Positions 6,154-12,507 of a DNA stretch of 12,507 nucleotides are shown here, piece by piece. The position numbers were made by a program, and so were the translations under genes. The notes under the pieces were generated by a model. That model was not told the DNA's origin. It searched no databases and saw only the letters and a list, made by a program, of their open reading frames with translations. Numbering within the stretch: position 1 is the stretch's first letter; each line of letters starts with the position of its first letter. Origin of the DNA: an uncultured Clostridia bacterium (GTDB lineage Bacteria > Bacillota > Clostridia > TANB77 > CAG-508); contig CANQTJ010000040.1 of NCBI GenBank assembly GCA_947626705.1, positions 1-12,507 on the forward strand, written 5' to 3'.

Positions 6154-7153
6154 AAATCTTAAATCTTCACCAAAAAAATAATAAATATCATAATATCCTA
6201 CAATTCTAGAGCCAATTCTTTCTTCATAATTTTTAAAAATATCATTAATATTTAAATTAGTAGAAATAATAGTTTTAGTAATTTTATTATTTAAATTTAA
6301 AATTCTAGTATTTAAAATTGTAAATAATTCACTCAATTTCATACTATTTAAACTTTCAGTACCTAAATCATCTATTATTAACAAATCACAATCAAGAATT
6401 GAATTATAAAAATTATTATTTACATCTTTTTGTCTATTCATTTTATAATCTATTACGCTTTCAAGTAACACAGGAGCTGTTTGATAAATAACAGTTTTAC
6501 CATTTTTTAATAATTCAGAAGCAATACAATTTGACATAAAAGTCTTACCGTAAACCAGTAGAACCTACAAATAATAAATTTTTATAATCTGGATTATCAA
6601 AATTATTAATAAAATCAATACATTTATTTTTTATATTAGAAATATTTTTTCTAGGAGAAATATTAAATCTATATTTTGATAAATCCACTTCATCAGAAAA
6701 AATTAATTCATTAAAATTATTAAAATTTTCTTTTTTTAAATTAGACATATTAGATTTATTAAAAGAAATATCTAATAATTTCTGTTTTAAACAATTACAC
6801 ATAGTTGTTTTATAATTATTATCTAAAATAAAACCAGTATCATTACAAATTTTACACTCATAAAATGGTTTTAAATAATCTACATTATAATTATTTTTTA
6901 ATAAAATTAATTCTTTTTCTTTTTTTAAATTTGCAATTTTTTGTTTTAAATTATTAATAGAATAATTATTTGAAGAATTATTTAAAATATTTTTAGCTGT
7001 ATTAATTGCAAAATTATTTAATTCATTATCTATTTCTTCTAAACGTGGAATTAATTTATATAAATTTTGCTTTCTTTTTTCTAAATCTAATTCCGCATCT
7101 AATTTTTTTTGACTATATTCTTTTAATAAAGAATTTAAAATTTCATTAGACAT
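6133..7153 (-). CDS. dnaI: Helicase loader DnaI/DnaC-type AAA+ ATPase, frameshifted at about 6550
   Basis: DnaI/DnaC-type proteins load the hexameric replicative helicase onto DNA. Read across a one-base shift the product has 339 residues, normal for the family. Its N-terminal helical region is followed by a Cys cluster CKICNDTG...CNC (about 123-145) resembling the zinc-binding region of DnaI. Then come Walker A GSTGL/GKT (about 197-204) and Walker B LLIIDDLGTE. The frame is broken inside Walker A: the coding strand reads GGTTTACGGTAAGACT, where GGT TTA GGT AAG ACT is expected. One extra C (G at 6550 on +) makes CGG TAA, so the first ORF (6545-7153) ends and the rest (6133-6537) lies in another frame. 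Everything else is intact, so a sequencing error is as likely as a mutation. The ATG overlaps the dnaD stop by 8 bases and has GGAG upstream. Confidence 0.88.
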
Positions 7154-8132
7154 TATTATCTCCTTCTACCATATTATTAGCATATAGAAAATCTAAATTA
7201 TTATATTGTCTTTGTTCATAATTTGCTTTTGAAACTTTAGATTTCATTTCTTTTAAATCTCTATTTTGTTTTTTTCTTTGCTCTAAAAATACCTGTATTT
7301 CTTCAGGAGTTTTTAAATTATGTTCATGCCAATCACTAATTATATTATTTAAATATTCAAAAGTAGGATTTTGCTTATAAGTTGTTCTTTTTAAAGCAAG
7401 TTCTATTATATTCATTTCATATCCAAAATCTAAAACCCAATTTTCTATATAAGCCTCTTCATATTGAGTTAAATTACCGTGTTTTCCAAGCTTTTTAGCT
7501 ATAGTATTTTTTATTTTATTTAATTTTTCTTGCTTTTGGTCATATAAATCTAAATCATTCCAAGTATGTATTTTATTAGCTCCCCAAGCTTCTGCTACTG
7601 CTTGTACATAATTTTTATGTAATGCAGAACGATTATAACAATAGTCAAATAAAGTAATCATAACTTGTTCATCAAAATTATATTTTTTAAACCATAAATC
7701 AATATCATTATACCAAGAAGGCCCCATAATACCTTGAAAATACATATTATTAATATGCTCAATAGCTTTAGCCCTTGTTTGGTTTTTAGAAGATTGTTCA
7801 ATTGATTGTGTAGATTGTTCTAAATTAGGCTTATATAAATTATTTAAAGTAAATTCTTGTAAATCTACAATTATATAACCAGTTGTCTTTTTTAGAATAA
7901 GATTATTATCTTCTAAAAATTTAAATCCATCATTAATAGTTTTGACAGGTAAAGATAATTTTTTAGATAAATCATTTACTTTAATATCTTTTTTATATTT
8001 AGAAAGAAATACTAAATATAAATAAATTTTTAAATAATCACCAGGAATTTTAGATAAATGTTCAGCGAAGAAAATATCTGGTATTAGTGTTTCTGAAAAT
8101 AATAATTGTTTTTCGTTTTGTTCTAGTTTCAT
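7146..8132 (-). CDS. dnaD: DnaD-domain replication initiation (primosome) protein
   Basis: This 328-residue protein of the DnaD/DnaB family helps remodel the origin or fork so DnaI can load the helicase. An N-terminal winged-helix region (about residues 10-95, FLSKYKKDIKVNDLSKKLSLPVKTINDGFKFLEDNNLI) is followed by two DnaD C-terminal-type modules, each with the YxxxI/VxxxW motif: YVQAVAEAW and YLNNIISDW. The start at 8132 is preferred because GGAGA lies 7 bases upstream; an in-frame ATG at 8174 is in a hairpin arm and has no ribosome site. It is coupled to dnaI by an 8-base overlap and transcribed from a promoter at 8226-8254. The family is certain; the choice between DnaD and DnaB paralogue names is not. 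Confidence 0.9.
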   Translation of the reverse strand: MKLEQNEKQLLFSETLIPDIFFAEHLSKIPGDYLKIYLYLVFLSKYKKDIKVNDLSKKLSLPVKTINDGFKFLEDNNLILKKTTGYIIVDLQEFTLNNLYKPNLEQSTQSIEQSSKNQTRAKAIEHINNMYFQGIMGPSWYNDIDLWFKKYNFDEQVMITLFDYCYNRSALHKNYVQAVAEAWGANKIHTWNDLDLYDQKQEKLNKIKNTIAKKLGKHGNLTQYEEAYIENWVLDFGYEMNIIELALKRTTYKQNPTFEYLNNIISDWHEHNLKTPEEIQVFLEQRKKQNRDLKEMKSKVSKANYEQRQYNNLDFLYANNMVEGDNNV

Positions 8133-8165
8133 TATAAAATCTCCAATCAAAATAAATGATATATA

Positions 8166-8213
8166 AGCGGACATTAAAAAATTTTTAATAGTAGAGATTA
8201 AATAATGTCCGCT
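8166..8213 (-). promoter_or_regulatory. 11-bp inverted repeat in the dnaD leader
   Basis: AGCGGACATTA (8166-8176) and TAATGTCCGCT (8203-8213) are perfect inverted repeats separated by 26 bases. They lie just downstream of the predicted transcription start of dnaD-dnaI. It could be a stable leader stem or a two-half-site operator. The arms are GC-rich for this genome. No U-tract follows. Confidence 0.65.
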
Positions 8214-8225
8214 ATTGTTCTTTAA

Positions 8226-8254
8226 ATTATAACTTCTTTTGAATAAAAATTCAA
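8226..8254 (-). promoter_or_regulatory. dnaD-dnaI promoter
   Basis: On the minus strand TTGAAT (8254-8249), a 17-base spacer and TATAAT (8231-8226) form a strong promoter. The -35 sits within TTGAATAAAAATTCAA, itself a small inverted repeat. Confidence 0.75.
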
Positions 8255-8373
8255 GAAATTTAAAAGTTATTTTAATAAAAATTATTTTTTGCGTTACAAT
8301 TTATTAATTATATAAGTTTTATTTATAAATGTTTAAATATTAATATTAAAATATTTAGAGTTTATTATTTTTG

Positions 8374-8667
8374 TCAGTGAATTGTAAAGTTTTTTTCAAA
8401 AAGATATAATTTTGGTTTTATTAAAAATTTTAATACATAAGTAATTACATATATTATACTTTCACCATTAAAACCTGAAAAACTAAATAAAAAAAGAGGA
8501 AAACAAAATATAAAAAATAAAAATATTTTTATATTTAAACTATTTATAAAACTTATAAGAATTAATATAAATAAATCCCATATTAAATTTAGAAAAATAG
8601 TGCTATAATCTATTATTCCTAATAATTTATTTTTAAAATTATAATTTTGTGGAAAAATAAAATTCAT
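8374..8667 (-). CDS. PrgI-like small membrane protein of the type IV secretion module
   Basis: This 97-residue protein has a short polar N-terminus (MNFIFPQNYNFKNK), two adjacent hydrophobic helices (about 25-45 and 47-65) and a C-terminal segment ending in KPKLYLFEK. That layout matches PrgI/VirB3-like proteins, which anchor the VirB4 ATPase at the membrane. It follows the VirB6-like gene, the usual order in clostridial conjugative elements. The ATG at 8667 has no ribosome site nearby; a GAAAGGAG lies about 44 bases upstream, and a short frame behind it ends in an ATGA overlap with this start, so coupling is possible. The expected next gene, virB4, is absent. Confidence 0.6.
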   Translation of the reverse strand: MNFIFPQNYNFKNKLLGIIDYSTIFLNLIWDLFILILISFINSLNIKIFLFFIFCFPLFLFSFSGFNGESIIYVITYVLKFLIKPKLYLFEKNFTIH

Positions 8668-8725
8668 TTTATTAAATTGGTTATAAATATTAAATAAATA
8701 ACCAGATGCTCCTTTCTATAAAATT

Positions 8726-9601
8726 TTATTTAATAAATTTTGAAAAACTATTTATATTTTGTGAAATATCTGTAGATATACCGCCTAAAAATTCTCTAAC
8801 AAAAGAATTAGATTTTATTAAAGCATATAATCCTCCAATATATATAAATTTAGATAAAAGATTAGAAGAAGAATAATCAATAGAAAATAGAATTAATAAA
8901 ATAAGAGAAACAACGATTTGTATAAATAATAATGAAAATAAATTTCTAAACCAAGATTTAAAGAACCATGAAGTAGATAATAATGAATTTGATAAAATTG
9001 CAAATGGAGCAATTAAAACAAATACTTTTATTAATACATATCTAAAAGAATAAGAAAAAACTAAATTCAAAAGTGAAAAAGAAATAATACCTTTAATTAA
9101 GCCATCTAAAGAAAAAATATCAATAGAAGAATTATTAATAGAAACATTAGTATTTATATCTAAAATAAGTTCAGAAAAACAAATATTTTTATTAAATAAG
9201 CTTTCTCCCAGACCTCTAATTGCAAGAGAAATATTAGACATTATATCCAAAAATTGAGTTAAAAGAAAATAAGAGCAATTCATACAAATACCACAAATCA
9301 CTAGCTTTATTAAAAAGCTATGAGGATTTTCTATTTGTGAATAGGTAAAATGAGAAAGAAAATGTTTTATTGCAAAATATAAAATAATTCCTAAAAGTAA
9401 AGAATTTGCAATTAATAAAATACCATTTGTTGTAGAAGTACCAAAAATATTTTCAAAATTTTTATCATTTAAAATTTCTGAATTAATAAAAGTAATATCA
9501 TCTAATAAATAATATAAATTATTATCAATAGAACTAAATAAATTTCCTAAAATAGTATTTATTGTATCAATTATAATTTGAGTTATATTTCCTTGTTCCA
9601 A
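8726..9601 (-). CDS. VirB6/TrbL-like conjugal transfer membrane protein
   Basis: This is a 291-residue polytopic membrane protein, by eye with about six hydrophobic helices after a roughly 55-residue soluble N-terminus, of the VirB6/TrbL kind (CD1112-like) that forms the inner-membrane channel of a type IV secretion system. Recognisable features are the N-terminal IIDTINTILGNLFSS, a hydrophobic pair around 60-120, and the C-terminal GGISTDISQNINSFSKF. The start is TTG at 9601 with AGGAGG 4 bases upstream. That ribosome site overlaps the TAG stop of the pilin-like gene, so the two are coupled. Position between a VirB2-like and a PrgI-like gene supports the call. Confidence 0.72.
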   Translation of the reverse strand: MEQGNITQIIIDTINTILGNLFSSIDNNLYYLLDDITFINSEILNDKNFENIFGTSTTNGILLIANSLLLGIILYFAIKHFLSHFTYSQIENPHSFLIKLVICGICMNCSYFLLTQFLDIMSNISLAIRGLGESLFNKNICFSELILDINTNVSINNSSIDIFSLDGLIKGIISFSLLNLVFSYSFRYVLIKVFVLIAPFAILSNSLLSTSWFFKSWFRNLFSLLFIQIVVSLILLILFSIDYSSSNLLSKFIYIGGLYALIKSNSFVREFLGGISTDISQNINSFSKFIK

Positions 9602-9609
9602 TTTTCCTC

Positions 9610-9951
9610 CTAACTAACCAATGATTTTATTGCAGATAAAATTAAATCAATTGCAAGAATAAAAGCATAAGAAAATAAAGATCCTTTAATTATTTTCTTT
9701 CCCATTCTTATTCTTTCTTCATCTCCAAAGCTAAATTTTTTCATAAAAACTCCAGTTCCTACAGCAACCGCAGCCGCAGGTGTAGAAAGCTTTAGAAGCC
9801 AACTTTCAATACTTTCAAAAGCAGTGTTAATTTTTGAAACTAATTTAGGCTCCCCTAAGGCAAAACAAGTTGTGCTAAATGACATAAATAAAATCATTGA
9901 TAATAATAGTGTAAATATTATAAAGTATAAATTTTTTTTAAATTTAAACAT
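9610..9951 (-). CDS. VirB2/TrbC (Maff2-like) pilin-type protein
   Basis: This 113-residue protein begins with a Lys-rich n-region and a long hydrophobic helix (about 8-32) ending in CFA, a plausible signal-peptide cleavage site. The mature part has a hydrophobic segment PAAAVAVGTGVFM, a charged loop FSFGDEERIRMGKK and a second hydrophobic helix SLFSYAFILAIDLILSAI. This matches VirB2/TrbC pilins and the Maff2 family of clostridial conjugative elements, with its conserved DEE..R.G.K loop before the last helix. An AGGAG lies 7 bases before the ATG. It sits directly upstream of the VirB6-like gene. Confidence 0.72.
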   Translation of the reverse strand: MFKFKKNLYFIIFTLLLSMILFMSFSTTCFALGEPKLVSKINTAFESIESWLLKLSTPAAAVAVGTGVFMKKFSFGDEERIRMGKKIIKGSLFSYAFILAIDLILSAIKSLVS

Positions 9952-9964
9952 AAAAATTCTCCTT

Positions 9965-10150
9965 TCATAAAATATTAATAATAAATAAAAAATAAAAATA
10001 AAAAATAAATAAATAAAAAATAAAAATAAAAAATAAATAAATAGAAAATAAATAAATAGAAAATAAATAAATAGAAAATAAATAAATAAAAAATAATAAA
10101 TAAATAAAAAATAAAAAATAAAAAATAAAAAATAATAAATAAAAAATATT
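9965..10150. repeat. A/T-only tandem repeats between virD4-like and pilin genes
   Basis: This is almost pure A with regular T and rare G. A 28-bp unit (AAAAAATAAAAATAAAAAAT plus AAATAAAT) occurs twice, then AGAAAATAAATAAAT (15 bp) three times, then TAAAAAA (7 bp) four times. A long frame on the minus strand here is only Tyr/Phe/Leu/Ile low complexity and has no ribosome site. Prone to replication slippage. Confidence 0.88.
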
Positions 10151-10163
10151 AATAATTAAAAAA

Positions 10164-11864
10164 TTAAATATTTTTAAAATAAGGCAATAATTGTATTTTT
10201 TTAGGTTCATAAATTATATTACCATCAGATAAAAAACTAATAGCAGTAAATGTTTCTAGTTGTCTAGTAAAAAAATTAGTATCATATATATAATCTGTTT
10301 GATAATAAGAATTATATGATTCAGAAATATTAGAATTAATAGAATTTAAACTATTAGTAATATAGTTAAAATTAGTTTCTTTAGCACTTTCTGAAATACT
10401 TTTAGAAATTTTCTCTTTTTCTTCTTTTCCTAATTGTTTTTGAGCTTCTTCAATAGTAAAAATATCATCAGTTCTAAACCAAATTTTATTTATTAAATTT
10501 TGAGTTATTACTTTTACAGAACTATCATCTTTTAAAGTATTTTTTAAAGATGAATAACTTTGAGTGCTAACAATATTTATACATTTTGCTTCTCTACTCA
10601 AAGAGAAAAAATCACTATCTGTTTTTGTACAATATTTATCATATTCATCACAAATAAATGCTGTTTTTTTAATATTACCTTTAGAAAGAGAATTTAATAT
10701 TTCTGTTTGAAAGTCTAATTTTAAATATGTAGCAATTATTTTTGATAAAATGTTATATTCAGAAATATTCATATTAAGTACAACAATTTTACCATTTTTT
10801 ATAACATCTTCAAAACCTAAAAAATTAAGTTTTTCTTTAGGGGGAGAAAAAGTAGAAAAAATATCATAATCTGATATAAAAGTATTAGTTATTCTGGTAA
10901 TTTCTGAAATTAAAATAGCTTTAGTTCTTGAATCTAAGGTTTCAAATTCTTTTTGAAAAAAATTTAAACATTCATTTAATTCATAAATTTGTTTAGTATT
11001 TAATTTTGAAGAAATAAAAAGATTTTTTAATATTTGTACTTTTTCTTTATAATAATTTGGGATAGTTATAAGATTATGTAACTCAGAAAAAGTTACATAA
11101 TTGTTATTATACAATCTACATAGTTTTATTGCTTCCGCTAGTATTTGCTCAGATTTATCAAGCCAATATGATTCAGAATTATTTTCAGAGAATAGTGTTA
11201 ATATTGTTTTTAATCTATTAGCTAAAACAATTGGATTTAATGTTGGTTTATGTAATGGATTATAAAAGTTACCTGAGTTAAGACCTATAATAATTAAATC
11301 ATTTTCTAAATTATATAATTTTGAATATTCAATAATTTGATTACAATAATTTCCTTTTACATCTAAAATAAGCATTGCAATTTTATCATAAGGATTTTCA
11401 CTATTATATTTTAATAACTGTTTTGTAAAAGGATACATAGCCGAAGATGTTTTTCCAGAACCTATTGTACCAGTAATTAAAAAATTTTGATAAAGACCAC
11501 TTTCTGGAATGTATAAATATTCATTAGTATTTAAATCTTTTCCAATTAATAAATTTAATTTTGATTTATTTTGTATATTATTAATGTTTGATTTAAATTT
11601 TTTTCTTCTTTTAGAAATAATATTAATAAAAAATGTATTAAATAAAAAATGTGAAAAAATAATATTAGAAAAAATATATGTAAAAATAGAACAATATTTT
11701 ATGTATTTCCATAATATTGGATTTTGCGTACATATATCAAATGGATGTATACCATAAGATATTATTATTTCTTTAGAATAATAAATTGGATAAAAAATAG
11801 AAAAATAAAAAATAAAAGAAAAAAATACAAAAATAGTGCAAAAAATTATTTTGTTTTTTAAGAT
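10164..11864 (-). CDS. VirD4/TraG-type coupling ATPase with an apparent ATC start
   Basis: The coupling protein hands relaxase-bound DNA to the transfer channel. Two N-terminal hydrophobic regions (about 6-25 and 65-90) precede the ATPase domain. Walker A is GTIGSGKT (about 132-139) and Walker B is FICDE (about 403-407). The first in-frame ATG (11438) lies after Walker A and would remove it, so the gene must start earlier. The frame is open back to a TAA at 11882-11880. AAGGAGG (11878-11872) is followed 7 bases on by ATC (11864-11862), which shares its A with the upstream ORF's TAA (TAATC). No in-frame ATG, GTG or TTG exists between that stop and 11438. Length from ATC is 566 residues, similar to CD1115-type VirD4 proteins. 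Confidence 0.82.
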   Translation of the reverse strand: MLKNKIIFCTIFVFFSFIFYFSIFYPIYYSKEIIISYGIHPFDICTQNPILWKYIKYCSIFTYIFSNIIFSHFLFNTFFINIISKRRKKFKSNINNIQNKSKLNLLIGKDLNTNEYLYIPESGLYQNFLITGTIGSGKTSSAMYPFTKQLLKYNSENPYDKIAMLILDVKGNYCNQIIEYSKLYNLENDLIIIGLNSGNFYNPLHKPTLNPIVLANRLKTILTLFSENNSESYWLDKSEQILAEAIKLCRLYNNNYVTFSELHNLITIPNYYKEKVQILKNLFISSKLNTKQIYELNECLNFFQKEFETLDSRTKAILISEITRITNTFISDYDIFSTFSPPKEKLNFLGFEDVIKNGKIVVLNMNISEYNILSKIIATYLKLDFQTEILNSLSKGNIKKTAFICDEYDKYCTKTDSDFFSLSREAKCINIVSTQSYSSLKNTLKDDSSVKVITQNLINKIWFRTDDIFTIEEAQKQLGKEEKEKISKSISESAKETNFNYITNSLNSINSNISESYNSYYQTDYIYDTNFFTRQLETFTAISFLSDGNIIYEPKKIQLLPYFKNI

Positions 11865-12010
11865 TATAATCCCTCCTTTTTAATTTTTAATTTTGAACCT
11901 TGACGAGAATGTAAGATTTTAATTTCGAAAAAAGTATAAAATGAATATAAAGTAATAAAAAGATTAATAATAAATATGATAAAAAATAAATTAATTAGTC
12001 TAAAAATAAT
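11864..12010 (-). CDS. Small membrane protein, apparent ATT start
   Basis: This is a short frame of 47-48 codons encoding a hydrophobic helix (LINLFFIIFIINLFITLY) and a basic tail (HSRQGSKLKIKKEG). It opens after an in-frame TAA at 12022-12020. AAGGCGGTGAT (12021-12011) differs by one base from the full anti-16S match and precedes ATT codons at 12010 and 12007, the latter 7 bases after GGCGG. No ATG, GTG or TTG is in frame. Its stop codon overlaps the VirD4 start. The predicted promoter lies directly upstream. I do not recognise a family; position suggests a small T4SS accessory protein. Confidence 0.5.
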   Translation of the reverse strand: MIFRLINLFFIIFIINLFITLYSFYTFFEIKILHSRQGSKLKIKKEGL

Positions 12011-12030
12011 ATCACCGCCTTACCAAAAGT

Positions 12031-12059
12031 AATATACAACATTTTTTTAAATTTGTCTA
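12031..12059 (-). promoter_or_regulatory. Promoter of the type IV secretion operon
   Basis: On the minus strand TAGACA (12059-12054), a 17-base spacer and TATATT (12036-12031) match five of six consensus bases in each box. Transcription would start around 12024, only a few bases before the ribosome site at 12021-12011. Its -35 coincides with the -35 of the divergent + promoter. Confidence 0.6.
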
Positions 12060-12081
12060 TACTTTTTGAAAAAAATATGAT
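12053..12081 (+). promoter_or_regulatory. Promoter of the DUF1858 gene
   Basis: TTGTCT (12053-12058), a 17-base spacer and TATGAT (12076-12081) precede the gene by about 35 bases. The -35 bases are shared with the divergent minus-strand promoter, so the two probably compete. Confidence 0.6.
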
Positions 12082-12114
12082 AAAATTATTTTGTAAACTA
12101 ATTTAAGGAGGAAA

Positions 12115-12303
12115 ATGATGGAATTTAATAAAGATACAAGAATTGGTGAAATTTTAGAAAAAGCACCAGAAAAAGCAGATATATTATTAGAGATAGGAAT
12201 GCATTGTTTAGGATGTCCAGCATCACAAATGGAAACTTTACAAGAAGCTTGTGATGTACATGGTATAGATGTAGAAGAAGTAGTAAAAAAATTAAATGCT
12301 TAA
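12115..12303 (+). CDS. DUF1858 redox-disulfide domain protein
   Basis: This 62-residue protein consists of one DUF1858 domain (hybrid-cluster-protein-associated disulfide family). Hallmarks are the N-terminal FNKDTRIGEILEKAPEKADILLEIGMHCLGCP with a CLGC redox pair (CxxC), followed by ASQMETLQEAC carrying a third Cys, and then GIDVEEVVKKLN. Such small proteins are common in anaerobic Bacillota and are thought to act in thiol/disulfide redox chemistry; the partner is unknown. AGGAGG lies 3 bases before the ATG at 12115 and 6 bases before the second ATG at 12118; the second is equally plausible. It is transcribed divergently from the T4SS operon. Confidence 0.92.
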   Translation: MMEFNKDTRIGEILEKAPEKADILLEIGMHCLGCPASQMETLQEACDVHGIDVEEVVKKLNA

Positions 12304-12365
12304 AATAACTAAATGAAATATAAGAATAAAATTTTTAACGTTAACTAGAAATAAAATTAATTAAT

Positions 12366-12400
12366 TATGAAGGTTAATACATTACATATTAGCCTTCATA
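12366..12400 (+). terminator. Hairpin downstream of the DUF1858 gene, weak terminator
   Basis: TATGAAGGTTAAT (12366-12378) and ATTAGCCTTCATA (12388-12400) form a 13-bp stem with one G-U pair and a 9-base loop. An A6 run rather than a T-run follows on this strand, so efficiency as an intrinsic terminator is doubtful. The remaining bases to 12507 show no gene. Confidence 0.5.
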
Positions 12401-12507
12401 AAAAATTTATAAGTAGTAAATCTTAACCAAAAGTTACTATTCACAGCCGATTTTAAATAAAAGCTTGTAATATTGCTGTAATCAAAACTTAATATAAATT
12501 TTTTTGT

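Noticed and set aside
8341..8373. Terminator after the PrgI-like gene
   Set aside because: Only an all-A/T 8-bp inverted repeat (AAATATT-type) without a U-tract is present, too weak to call.
9965..10210. 81-codon Phe/Tyr/Ile-only minus-strand frame
   Set aside because: It is a translation of A/T simple repeats, overlaps the VirD4 gene end and has no ribosome site.
11509..11757. 82-codon + strand frame
   Set aside because: It lies antisense to the N-terminal part of the VirD4-like gene, whose frame is continuous here and contains Walker A; no ribosome site.

Overview
The window reads as chromosomal DNA from a very AT-rich Bacillota, most likely a gut-type Clostridia. The reasons are very low GC, strong AAGGAG-type ribosome sites, TTGACA/TATAAT promoters, a DnaD/DnaI-type primosome and a clostridial-style conjugation module. 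The genetic code looks standard. The first bases sit inside a tandem repeat, which suggests a contig end.

Region 1 (1 to about 2960, all +) is accessory DNA dominated by a diversity-generating retroelement (DGR). A palindromic 17-bp tandem repeat (1-94) precedes a MutS-domain-I-like accessory gene, avd, the DGR reverse transcriptase (overlapping avd), and then a non-coding template repeat (TR, about 1964-2101). The TR conceptually encodes the Asn-rich end of a formylglycine-enzyme/C-type-lectin-fold target. No variable repeat (VR) or target gene is present in the window. A small OB-fold SSB-like gene and a small coiled-coil protein follow.

Region 2 (2962-3624) has no convincing protein gene. 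It holds two convergent, promoter- and terminator-bounded RNA candidates, about 75 nt on + and about 195 nt on -. Their terminator loops are mutually complementary. A 26-bp direct repeat brackets the region.

Region 3 is housekeeping. gyrA (+) is convergent with a dnaD-dnaI pair (-) for replicative helicase loading, and the two sides share a bidirectional terminator. dnaI carries a one-base frameshift inside its Walker A motif.

Region 4 (8374 to about 12010, -) is a partial type IV secretion/conjugation module in the order seen in clostridial Tn1549/CTn-type elements: small membrane protein, VirD4 coupling ATPase, VirB2/Maff2-like pilin, VirB6/TrbL-like channel, PrgI-like protein. It stops where VirB4 would be expected and abuts dnaD. 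Its first two genes have good ribosome binding sites but no ATG, GTG or TTG start. The VirD4 gene begins at ATC in a TAATC stop/start overlap. A divergent gene for a DUF1858 redox-disulfide protein ends the window.
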